Of a DNA stretch of 64,000 bases, positions 1 through 10,403 are shown in pieces. This stretch comes from Triticum aestivum (lineage: Eukaryota > Streptophyta > Magnoliopsida > Poales > Poaceae): positions 523,285,184-523,349,183 of the forward strand of contig NC_057795.1 in NCBI RefSeq assembly GCF_018294505.1. Direction: 5' to 3'. A model generated the notes under the pieces. That model was not told the DNA's origin. It did not search any database and saw only the letters and a program-made list of their open reading frames with translations. The position numbers and the translations under genes were made by a program. The number at the start of each line of letters is the position of its first letter. Position 1 is the stretch's first letter.

Positions 1-72
1 TTTACTTACTGCCGTCAGGTGCGCATGGGTGCTCTTTTCTCTACTGACATCTTGTCTGTTGGATTTGTGTAG

Positions 73-1868
73 GAGCAGAACAGCCTCATCAGGAATGCCC
101 GGAAGCTGCTCCGGAAGTGCCATCTGCTTCGACTACGCCGCCAAGGGAGGAGTCCCCGGCAAGGGAGCGCTCTCCGGCAAGGGAGAACTCTCCGGCAAGG
201 GACAGCACCAGCGATCCTCCAGTTGTTGAGACCACGACTGCAGACCCAAGCACAGGTAACCCTTTTGCCTGAAAAACTCCCCTTGGGTTCTTCTTCTTCT
301 GATTTTCTTCTTGAACACTTACTTGACCTTTCTCCCCTCTTCGGTCGTCAGATCCACTCGCCACGGAGCCGATGGAGACAGAGGCCGCCGGTGAGGATGA
401 CGCGCGCGGCAACAACGACGACGCCGCCGACACCAAAGAAGAGGCTGGTGCTGATGATCCCGCCGGCGAAGAGGCTGCCAAGGCTACCGCCGTAGAAGCG
501 GGCGAGGGATCCGGCGATCGCACTGACGGCCCTGAGGCCGCAGGAGCGCCAGGCGCTGCGCCGACCGCCGATCCCTCCGCCGGCACTGCAGCGCCAGGCT
601 CCGAAGAGCCCCAGCCCGGCGCCTACTTGAAGGCCGGCGATGGTATCTTCATCAAGCTCCCCTGGGCGTCAAGATCCAGGGCGCCGGTCGAGGGAGAAAT
701 CCTGGACGGAGAGGTGCTCGCCTCTGCTGGGTTGACGGTGGTCGACACGCCAAGCAGCAGTAGCGACGAGCCTGAGGAGGAGCAGCTGCTGCGGAAGCTG
801 ACGTCGCTTTACCGCGCCCGCCAAGCCAAACTGGCGTCCCGAGAGGCGCTTGTCGCGAAGGTGGGGGTTGATATTGAGAAGCGTGCGGAGGAGCTCCGAG
901 GCCTCAGGCAGGAAGCTCTCCGGTCCTTGGCGGAGGAGCGGGAGCAACTTCTCGAGGAGCGGAAAGCCTTCCTCCTCGAGAAGGCTGAAGCTGAAGAGAA
1001 GCAACGGCTTGTCGCCGAAAGCTTATTCGCGCAGGAAGGAGAGTTGGCGCAGCGCAAGGTGAACCTTGACAGCCACGAGGAGGAACTTGCCGCACGGGAG
1101 CAAGCAATTGGCGGGGCTCTCAAGGAGGCAAAGGATGCTGCCGCAGCTGCTGAGGCCGCCAAGAAGGAGTTGGAGGTGAAGGTGGCGCAGCTGGAAGCCG
1201 ATCTCAGGGCGAGCGGCGAGGAGCTCGCTGCGCTCAAGCATGAGCGCGAGAAGGATGCTGCCACTCATGGTGAGCTGCAGGGCCTTCTCGCTGAGAGGAA
1301 TAAGGAGCTCAGCACCGCCAAGGACCCCAACGCAGATCTCGAGCTGAAGCTGGCCACGTTGACTCAGACGCTGGACGGCGCCAGGGAGCGAGAGGTGGCC
1401 TTGTCGGAGAAGATCAAGGCCGACGAGGCGCTGCTGGCGAATGCTGCTGCCGCCCACGACGCCTTCAGGGAGACAGTGGAGCATTGGACTGAAGGTCTTG
1501 TGGATGCTGCCGCTGCCATCGACGGGGAGTTGGCGCAGCTGGGGATGGAGGATTTTGGGTATCCATCCGACGAGCATCTCCAACCCAGCGCCAAGCTCAG
1601 CCTGTTCTTCAAAGGCGTGGCGACGGCCCTCCAGCGACTCCGGGAGAGGATCCCAAAGCAGCTGGCTGATGGGTCGCACAGGATTTGCGCGGGGGCTCTC
1701 CAGAAGGTGCTGATGAAGGTGGCCTTCCGCAATCCAGGCCTCAACTTCACCAACGTCCTCAAATCCTTGCCGCCGGATGCTGATCGGGATGCGCTCAAGG
1801 CTCTTGTCGCACCCATTGTGGACAAGGTGAGCGAGATCAAGAGGGTTGAGGGCGATCGTGTAGACTAG
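73..1868 (+). CDS. Spliced antisense ORF of Tat element I (coiled-coil protein), 5' end missing
   Basis: This gene lies opposite to pol, in the slot where Tat elements such as maize Grande carry an antisense ORF. Two exons are visible: 73-255 and 352-1868. They are separated by a 96-base intron with a CAG/GTAACC donor and a T-rich stretch ending in TCGTCAG (256-351). Joining them keeps one open frame; translation from the ATG at 372 alone would miss the first exon. Exon 73-255 follows a plausible acceptor (TGTGTAG, ending at 72), so further exons should lie to the left of the window. The product has an acidic, Ala/Pro-rich N-terminal part with three short SPARE/SPAREN-type repeats (about 150-205). 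It then has a long Glu/Ala/Leu coiled coil (about 780-1450) and a conserved-looking C-terminal region, with the stop at 1866-1868. No enzymatic motif is seen, and the function is unknown. About 567 codons are visible without an internal stop, unlike the broken gag-pol of the same element. Confidence 0.72.
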
Positions 1869-2808
1869 GCCGCCCATTTCTTTTTCTCTCTGTCGCTGCT
1901 GGTCATGTCACGAGAACAACCTATTAGAGCTGTGACAAGCTATTTTGTAATATAACTCTATTTTGGGTAGAGATTTGCTATGTTATTTCCTTTACTTGCT
2001 CCCTTCCTTTGTATGTTTTTACCCTACGCTTTTAGGGAACTTGTCGGTGCAGGCACCTTTGCCGCGAGCGCTGAGTGCGGGACATCAGCAGCCTGCTGGC
2101 GATGCCGCTTCCGACAAGAAACCTTGTCGCAACTAGTTGCAGCTCACTTAAGTTGTTGAGCGGACTCGAAACAAAGTAAGGGTGCAACTAGCTACGAGTT
2201 GGTTCCTCCGCGCATAGGTTTTCCATACAAAGCACGATCGTTCAAGGAAGATAACTTTAAAATTTAAAAACTGATTGCTCAAACTTTGGCAACTTAGCTT
2301 TTCTGTCGTTTGCTTTCCGGTAAGGCAAAGACTTGCTTGAACAACGCCTGATCCACACCATTNNNNNNNNNNNNNNNNNNNNNNNNNNNNNNNNNNNNNN
2401 NNNNNNNNNNNNNNNNNNNNNNNNNNNNNNNNNNNNNNNNNNNNNNNNNNNNNNNNNNNNNNNNNNNNNNNNNNNNNNNNNNNNNNNNNNNNNNNNNNNN
2501 NNNNNNNNCCCCCCGGGAAACTTGTGGGCGAGGGAACCTTCCTTTCCTTTTTGAGAAGAAGAAAGAAGAGAAAATAGAGGCATGGAGCCTTATAGCTCGT
2601 TATTGCTTACCGGGGGTAGGTGCTGCACAAAGTGTCAGATAACGCATGCAAATATAAAGTAAAAAGCATGAAATTGACAAGATGTGCGGGGCACATGAGC
2701 TTTACTTATGCACGGGATCTGCGCCCGGCTTTGTACAAAGGATTACATGCAACATTGGCAAGACTTGTACAAAAGGTGGTTGCCGGAACGGGTTCCGGCA
2801 ACCGCGCC
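1869..2808. other. Spacer between convergent antisense ORF and pol of element I
   Basis: No gene is seen. The left part is T-rich and A/T-rich after the stop of the antisense ORF (about 1875-2030, including a TTTTGTAATATAA stretch). This would suit a 3' untranslated region with a polyadenylation signal for the plus-strand gene. The rest is moderately GC-rich and contains several CTTGTCGG/CCGGCAA words typical of this element. A gap of N interrupts it at 2363-2508. Confidence 0.55.
2363..2508. other. Assembly gap (146 N)
   Basis: A run of N lies in the noncoding 3' part of element I. It carries no sequence information. Confidence 0.99.
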
Positions 2809-5800
2809 CTACGGGTAAAACTTACGAAGATGCTCAATGTTCCAGGAGTTGCTCACTGTACGCCATCTTTGGTCTCAAGGCGGACATCGCCAGGCCTAGT
2901 GACTCGTTTCACCCGATAAGGGCCTTCCCACTTTGGCGTCAACTTGTTGGAATTCTTGGCGGACTGAACGCGCCGAAGAACAAGGTCGCCTTCCTCGAAG
3001 CTTCTGGCTTTAACTTTGCGGCTATGGTAGCGGCGCAAAGCTTGCTGGTATCGAGCAGCTCTTACAGCAGCCTGAAGACGATCCTCCTCAAGGAGCAGTG
3101 CGTCATCTTGTCGCAGCTGCTCTTGCTCAAGCTCATCATAAGCAAGCACTCGAGGTGACCCGTATACGAGTTCCGTGGGGAGAACTGCCTCTGCTCCATA
3201 GACTAGAGCGAAAGGTGTCTGGCCAGTGGCTCGATTTGGTGTCGTCCTGATCGACCAAAGAACCACCGGCAACTCCTTGATCCAGTTTCTTCCGCACTTG
3301 CGCAGCCTGTCGAAAGTTCTGGTCTTGAGCCCGCGCAGCACTTCAGCATTTGCCCTTTCCGCTTGACCGTTGCTTCTCGGATGAGCAACAGAAACGAAGC
3401 AGACCTTGGCACCAAGATCTTGGACGTACTGCATGAAGGTGTGGCTCGTAAATTGCATGCCGTTGTCGGTGATGATCCTGTTAGGGATCCCGAAATGGCA
3501 AACAATCGACCTGAAGAACTTGACTGCTGACTGTGCTGTGACCTTCCTCATTGGTTCCACTTCTGGCCACTTTGTGAACTTGTCGATTGCAATGTACAAG
3601 TACTCAAAGCCCCCGATAGCTCGGGGGAAGGGGCCGAGGATATCGAGCCCCCAGACCGAAAATGGCCAGGATAAAGGGATCGTCTGGAGAGCTTGAGCTG
3701 GCTGGTGTATCTGCTTGGAATGGAACTGGCACGCTTCACACTTGGTTACTTGTGCTGTTGCATCCTGGAGGGCTGTCGGCCAAAAGAAACCTTGCCGGAA
3801 TGCCTTGCCGGCAAGTGCTCTTGCGCCAATGTGGTGACCACATATGCCTCCATGTATCTCTGCCAACAGCTTCTGTCCTTCTTCCCGGTGAATACATTTC
3901 AATTTCACACCGTTGAGTCTTCTTCTGTACAGTGTGTCGTCGACAAACTGGTACATACTCGACTGCCGGGCTACTTTTTCCGCTTCTTCTTTCCCTTCGG
4001 GAAGTTCTCCTGTCTGAAGGAAATGGACAATCTGTTGTGCCCATGTTGGAGCTTGCGGCTCGACAATAAGGACTAAAGGCACATCTGCTGCTGCGGGAAC
4101 ATCCGCTTCTACAGCAAGAACCTGTGGCTCTGCCGGAGCTTGATGTTCCCCGGCAAGCTTGCCGGAGCAAAACTTGTCGGGAGCCTCTGCTTCAACGGAA
4201 CAAACCCTAAGGCTTGTCGGAGCAGACTGCTCCTCAGCATTCTTGGCGCTGATTTTGGGGACCTTCTTGGCGGCGGCTTCGGGCAGCTCTGCCAGAAAGT
4301 AGTCACCAGAAATCAACTTCCTCTTCTTGCTTTGTCTAGTTGATGGCGTTACACATGGTTGAGTTAGCTTGAGCACAAAGATCCCTGGTTCCACAGGTAA
4401 CTTAAGTGCAGGGCACTTTGACAAGCCATCAGCAATGTCATTCTGAGCTCTTGGAACATGTTCCATCTGTAGGCCGTCAAAGTGCTCTTCTAGCTTTCTC
4501 ACTTCATCAACATAAGCTTCCATCAACGGACACTGATAATTCTTGTTCACTTGGTGGACGACAAGCTGTGAGTCACCCCTGACAATGAGCTTCTTGATCC
4601 CAAGGTCTGCCGTGATCCTGAGACCGGCAAGCAAACCTTCATACTCTGCAGTATTGTTCGTTGCTTGCTCCTTGGGAAAGTGCATCTGGACTACGTATTT
4701 GAGGTGCTCTCCGGTGGGTGCGACCAGTAGCACGCCCGCACCGGCGCCTTGCAGCGAGAAGGCACCATCAAAGTACATCAGCCACTCTTTGCTTGCTTCC
4801 TTGACGGGGATGCTCGTTTCTGGAATTTCTTCATCTTGTGTAGGTGTCCATTCTGCTATGAACTCCGCCAATGCCCTGCTTTGGATAGTTGAAGTGCTTT
4901 CAAACTTGAGGCCAAAGCTTGATAGTTCTAGTGCCCACTCGACAATCCTGCCTGTCGCTTCTGGATTTTGCAGTATCCTCTTGAGCGGAAAACGAGTGAC
5001 GACTGTGATCTCATGTGCCTGGAAGTAATGGCGCAGCTTTCTCGAGGCCATGAGGAGGCCGAAAAGCAGTTTCTGCACACCAGAGTACCTTGACCTAGCC
5101 CCCTGCAGAAGGGAACTGACAAAGTAAACCGGGCGCTACACCATTCTTTTCTGTATCTCCTTATGCGTCTGCGCAGATCCATCTTTGTCGGGACCAGAGC
5201 TTGCCGGACCAGAGCTTGCCGGACCAGAACTTGCCGGACCAGAGCTTGCCGGTGAAGCCCCCTGCTTGTCGTTGGATGCATCTGCCGTGGTTGCTGGCTC
5301 ATCATCCGCCTCCCTCTCCGCTACTAACGCAGCACTAACCACTTGATTGGTTGCCGCTATATATAACAACAACTTCTCCTGTGGCTTAGGTGCGACAAGT
5401 ATTGGAGTGGAGGACAGGTATCGCTTTAAATCCTGCAGCGCAGCCTCCGCCTCCGGAGTCCATTTCATTGGACCTGCCTTTTTTTAATATTTTGAAAAAT
5501 GGCATGGCGCGCTCAGTAGATCTAGAGATAAACCTGCTGAGAGCAGCCACGCAACCGGCAAGTCTTCGTACATCCTTGACGCGCTTTGGTGCTTCGATCT
5601 GCTCAATGGCCTTGATCTTGTCGGGGTTGGCTTCAATTCCTCGCTGAGACACGAAGAACCCGAGAAGCTTGCCGGAGGGGACTCCAAACACGCACTTCTC
5701 GGGGTTAAGCTTGAGGTTGATCTTGCGCAGATTTGCAAATGTTTCATCTAAATCTTGAATTAGGGTCGCCCTGTCCTTGCTCTTGACCACTATGTCATCC

Positions 5801-7701
5801 ATGTAGGCTTCCACATTTCTGTGCATTTGCGGCTCAAAAGCGTGATGGACAACCCTTGCAAATGTTGATCCAGCATTCTTTAAACCGAAAGGCATCCGTA
5901 CGAAACAGTACGTGCCACACGGGGTGATGAATGCGGTCTTCTCCACATCTTCTTCTGCCATGAAGATCTGATGGTATCATGAGTATGCATCAAGAAATGA
6001 AAGCAAGTCACATCCGGCCGTGGAGTCAACAATCTGGTCAATGTGCGGCAAGGGAAATGGGTCTTTGGGACAAGCTTTATTAACATCGGTAAAGTCGATA
6101 CAAAGCCTCCATTTCCCGTTTGCCTTGCGCACGACTACAGGATTGGCCAACCACGTAGGATGGAGCACTCCTCTGACAAGGCCTGCTGCTTCCAATTTCT
6201 CGATCTCTTCTGCAATGAATTCTTGGCGCTCCACTGCTTGTTTCCTGACTTTCTGCTTGACGGGCCGCGCATGAGGACAGACGGCAAGATGGTGCTCAAT
6301 TACTTTCCTGGGAACACCAGGGATGTCAGACGGTTGCCATGCAAACACGTCGACATTCGCCCGCAGGAAAGCAACGAGCGCGCTTTCCTATTTAGGGTCG
6401 AGAGTGGCACTGATGGTGAAGGTACCACCAGTGCCGTCCTCCTTGGCGGACACCTTCTTGGTCTCTGGTGGAGCTGCCATTGTCTTCCTACACTTGCCGG
6501 TGGAGCTCGANNNNNNNNNNNNNNNNNNNNNNNNNNNNNNNNNNNNNNNNNNNNNNNNNNNNNNNNNNNNNNNNNNNNNNNNNNNNNNNNNNNNNNNNNN
6601 NNNNNNNNNNNNNNNNNNNNNNNNNNNNNNNNNNNNNNNNNNNNNNNNNNNNNNNNNNNNNNNNNNNNNNNNNNNNNNNNNNNNNNNNNNNNNNNNNNNN
6701 NNNNNNNNNNNNNNNNNNNNNNNNNNNNNNNNNNNNNNNNNNNNNNNNNNNNNNNNNNNNNNNNNNNNNNNNNNNNNNNNNNNNNNNNNNNNNNNNNNNN
6801 NNNNNNNNNNNNNNNNNNNNNNNNNNNNNNNNNNNNNNNNNNNNNNNNNNNNNGCGGCTGCTGCTTCCCGGTAGATCTTGTCGGCGCAGATAAGAGCATC
6901 CTTCTTGTCGCCAGGGACAGAGATGACACTTATCGGGCCTGGCATCTTCAGTACGTTGTATGCATAATGAGAGGCTACCATGAACTTGGCAAGTGCTGTA
7001 CGGCCAAGTATCCCATTGTAAGGCAATGGAAAGTCAGCAACGTCAAAAGTGACCCTCTCAGTCCTGAAGTTCAACTCGCTGCCAAATGTCACCGGCAACG
7101 TGATCTTTCCCTTCGGCTTGCTCCTTTCCGGATTGATTCCTTGGAACGTGCCGGTCTCTTCGAGCTCGCCATCAGGGATCTGAAGCTTCTGGAGTACCAC
7201 GGAGGAGATCAGGTTCAAGCCGGCCCCGCCGTCAACTAGCATCTTAGTGACCTTGAGGTTGCGGATAGTTGGCGAAACCAACATCGGCAAGCACCCAACC
7301 GCAGTTATGCGATCTGGGTGGTCCTCAATATCAAAGATGATAGGCGTGCTGGACCATTTCAGAGGCTTGCGTGACTCGACGGGTGGTTCTGCCACATTGA
7401 CTTCCCGCACCCACTGCTTGAGCTAGCGGTGTGAAGTATGCAGAGAAGCACCACCGTCAACGCACATGACCTCTGTGGCTTTCTGGAACTCCTGCTCATC
7501 GGTTTCATCATCATCCATATCTTCATCGTCGTCATCATCTTCGTCCTTGTCGCGGCCGCGGGGAGGTCTGTCTCCTTGCCGCTGCTTTGCCTTGCCGTGG
7601 CGTCCTCCCCGGCCGGGGTGTTTCTTGCCGGATCCTCCAGCACCTTCCTGGGCTTTCTCCTTGTCGCGCCGCTCGTATTCAGCTTTCTGCTACTCAACAA
7701 G
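2809..7701 (-). pseudogene. Element I pol: protease, RT, RNase H, archaeal-type RNase H, integrase (broken)
   Basis: Domains run right to left. Protease has LVDGGAG near 7233. RT has FLDAYS, then YMDD at 5794-5805. A first RNase H lies near 5470-5100. The second, archaeal-type RNase H has MYFDG (about 4769), NTAEYE and RGDSQL. Integrase has an HHCC zinc finger (GHHIGAR...CEAC) and a core with WGLDILGPF, ITDNG and GQAERAN. Breaks: a TGA within the RT at 5977-5979, a one-base shift in an A-run near 5486-5492, a TAG at 5136-5138, two TAGs near 7690-7701, a TAG near 7425, and a shift near 2858 just before the C-terminus (the expected in-frame end is a TAG at 2809-2811). The second RNase H keeps its visible acidic residues. 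A 343-base gap removes the protease-RT linker. Near 5190-5255 a 15-bp unit is repeated about four times, giving an Ala-Ser-Ser-Gly-Pro repeat between RT and RNase H. Confidence 0.88.
6511..6853. other. Assembly gap (343 N) inside element I pol
   Basis: A run of N lies between the protease and RT domains. The reading frame is the same on both sides, so the gap length may be close to real, but that could be chance. Confidence 0.99.
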
Positions 7702-9377
7702 CTACTCGACCTTCTTGTAGCTCTGGAGGTCATGGCCCTTGGTGCGGTGGATCTTGCAGTATTGCTTGTTTCTGCCGTCCTGCTTGTTGGCGACTGCCAC
7801 AGCTGCGGCAACCTCCTTGCCAGAGTTACCAGCTTTGGCTTCTTTGCCGGACTGCTCAGCGACTAGCACCTCTTTGCCTTTCTTCTTCCTATTGTTCCGT
7901 CGCCGGTTTTTCTTTGCCGGGGCGGTATCCTCACTGTCAGACCCTCCTGCTCCTATATTCTCTCCGGGGAGTCTCCTCCCTTCCTCAGCACGTGCACACT
8001 TGTCGGCCAGGGCATATAGCTCACTGACGTCTCTGATCTTACACATCGCCATCTCCTCCCGCATTCTGCGGTTCCGCATGTTCTGATGGAACGCGCTGAT
8101 TACCGCGGTAGGCTGGACATCTGGGATGTTGTGTTGTACGCTGCTGAATCTTTGAATGTACTTGCGCAGGGGCTCTCCTTTCTTCTGGGCGAGCAGATGA
8201 AGCTCGCACTCTTGGCCATGAGGCTTGTGGCCGCCTGTAAAGGCGCCGACAAACTGATGGCACAGATCAGCCCAGGAAGATATGGAGTTGTCCGGCAAGT
8301 GCATGAGCCAGGATCTGACATTGGGCTTGAGCACCAGCGGGAAGTAGTTGGCAAGGATCTTGTCGTCCCGTCCCCCAGCAGCTTGCACCGCGATGGTGTA
8401 GATGCTGAGGAACTCCGACGGATGCGTCTTGCCGTCGTACTTCTCTGGTACATCTGGTTTGAAATTCTTCGTGCTGGGCACTGGATCTGCCGCAGCTCAC
8501 GAGTGAAGGCAGGGCAACCTACCGCGTACGGCAAGTCGCCTGGTTCCCCTGGCGCATCCATGTCAACAGAGGGCCCAGCGCGCTTGTCGGATTGACGTCG
8601 CGCTTCTCTTCGGCGCTCGATGCGAGTACGAGCGTCTTCTTGCTGTCGTTCGTGAAGAACTTGGCGCTGATCGCGACGAGCTCGTGGATCCGATGACGCA
8701 GTGGAGTCGCTGTGGAGGTGGATCCGACGAGTCGGCGATCTTGGCCTTCGGGGTGGAGAGTGCATGGTGGTTGCACCCCCACCGGTTTCGTCGCCACCGG
8801 CTCGTGCCCGGCAGTCCTGCCGCGGCTGCGATGCAGTTGGCTGCCGCGGAGTGTCGCCGTTGGCAAAGCCAATGAGACTCTGAATGGTGGCCCTCCATTG
8901 GTCGATCTTGTCTTCCGCTGGAGGGTAATCCAGGAGCAGCTGAGCTCGCGCCAAAGCTTCTGCTGGAGTGGTGGGCGGCAGTGGCGAACGATGCGAGGAG
9001 CGGGATATGCTCGGACTTCTGACTATGCTAGAAGGAGCAGCATCCCATCTAGGCGACCGTGTCTCGCTCGTGCCAACACGTTGGCGTGCATGCTGGTCTT
9101 GAGCACCCCGAGATCCACCAGCTCGATCTTGTCCCAACGAACGTATGGTACTGCGAATACCATGACATTGTCGGTCCTGCGCCTCCTGAGACGAGCGCGG
9201 GACATGTACGGACGCCGAGGTCTATGCAGCCTTGTCCTTGGACCTGGCAGCATCGTGAGCTTCCTCGTCGACGTCCATTCTTCCGCCGGCGCCCTCCCCA
9301 CCACCCGTTTGCTCCGGTGGTGGTGGAAATGACGTGGACGGAGCAGCTGTCGCCGAAATCTTCTTCTTCGGTGGCAT
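7702..9377 (-). pseudogene. Element I gag (broken)
   Basis: The likely start is the ATG at 9377-9375, read as MPPKKKIS, a basic N-terminus 87 bases after the end of the 5' LTR. A TAG follows after about 50 codons (near 9225), and the same frame continues to about 8480. There a one-base indel moves the frame to the segment 8481-7702. The second part contains the retrotransposon gag core (around PDVPEKYDG to the RRMREEMA region) and a CX2H-X4-H-type knuckle (YCKIHRTKGH) near the end. This marks it as the Tat/Ogre-type nucleocapsid. The frame then runs into protease through a Glu/Asp-rich linker, so gag and pol were one polyprotein. Confidence 0.82.
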
Positions 9378-9443
9378 GTCGATGAAGAAAATGAAGATTT
9401 GGCTCGTGTGAACGCCGGATCAGGTTCACGCAATCTCGACGCC

Positions 9444-9462
9444 CCCTACCTGGCGCGCCAAA
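9444..9462 (-). other. Primer binding site of element I
   Basis: Directly inside the 5' LTR, after a 2-base spacer, the minus strand reads TTGGCGCGCCAGGTAGGGG. It begins with the TGG that pairs with a tRNA CCA end. I cannot assign the tRNA without a search. Confidence 0.7.
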
Positions 9463-9464
9463 GA

Positions 9465-10403
9465 TGTCGGGGAAACTGATCCACGAACACCTATGGGGCC
9501 GGCGGACCAAGCCCCTTTCGGTTCGGCCGGGGGCGGAGATCACACGAAGAGCGGATCGAGGCGAAGCACACGAGCAGTTTACCCAGCTTCGGAGCTCTCC
9601 GGAGAGATAATACTCCTACTGCTGCTTGTCTGATTGTATTGTGTTCTTGCTCGAGAGAGCTAAGTGTTTTTCTGGCTTCCGAATGAGTCGAACCCCCTCT
9701 ACGTTGCGCATGGGCCTCCTTTTATATGCTCAAGGGGTCACCGACAGGTGGCAACGCAGAGAAGGGTAAAAGCGTAAAAAGTGTGCGGTTGGTACACCTA
9801 CTTGCACAGTGTATCCTACCTAACCATGACGGCAGGGGACAAAGGCATTAAATGCCCGTTTGTGTCGCCCAAACAGTGCAGAAAGGGACCGTCAGGGACG
9901 CCACCGTTCGCCACGATGGCGATCTTGTCAGCGCCGCATGCCACCGTGTACCGCTGGCTGCACAGCCTCCTGCCACGCGCGCCTGGAAAAGCCCCAGGGC
10001 GACACGTTGGTGGATGCACTGGATCATGGGTACAGGGTGATTACTTGCCGCGGCAAGTGCCTTGCCGCGGTCGTCGTCTTGTCGCGCCCGGAAGCTTGTC
10101 GCTCACCAGGCCTTGAGGTGTCTTGGTTGATCTTCCCGGCAAGCTCCTCTTGCCGGGGCCTTGTTGCCTTGCCGGGACGCGTGGCGCGTTGCGGCAAGTT
10201 CCTTGGGATGCCTTGGTTGGCCTTCCCGTCAAGTTCCTCTTGCCGGGGCCTTGCCTCCTTGGCTTGAATACTTTGTTCTTGAATGGCTCCAAAGGAACCA
10301 CGGAGGATCTTGGCGGTCGCCCGGCAAGCCTTGCCGCGGGGTGCTGCAAATTCCCGTGCACAAGTTCGGGATACTAGAGTACCCCTATTCTAGTACACCG
10401 ACA
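9465..10403 (-). repeat. 5' LTR of Tat element I (939 bp)
   Basis: The LTR is bounded by TG...CA on the minus strand (starts TGTCGGTGTACTAG, ends CCCCGACA). It is followed inward by the primer binding site, so this is the 5' LTR of a leftward element. A TATA box sits at 9719-9730, giving U3 of about 0.7 kb and R-U5 of about 0.25 kb. The U3 is full of CTTGCCGG/CCGGCAAG words between 10040 and 10340. The matching 3' LTR is outside the window. Confidence 0.85.
9719..9730 (-). promoter_or_regulatory. TATA box of element I LTR
   Basis: The minus strand reads GCATATAAAAGG, a canonical plant TATA box. Transcription would start about 30 bases further left and read into gag. Confidence 0.65.

Larger units (their letters stand above)
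1..10403 (-). mobile_element. Tat-lineage Ty3/Gypsy retrotransposon (element I), left end outside window
   Basis: The element runs right to left. Its 5' LTR is at 9465-10403, followed by a primer binding site, gag, protease, reverse transcriptase, RNase H plus a second archaeal-type RNase H, and integrase ending near 2809. Beyond pol lies an opposite-strand ORF (73-1868). A dual RNase H and an antisense ORF between pol and the 3' LTR are features of the Tat lineage. The 3' LTR and the partner target-site duplication lie beyond position 1. The 5 bases after the LTR are CCATG (10404-10408), the expected TSD half, but this cannot be confirmed inside the window. The coding region is broken by stops, frameshifts and one sequence gap, so the copy is not autonomous. 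The family name is not assigned. Confidence 0.9.
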
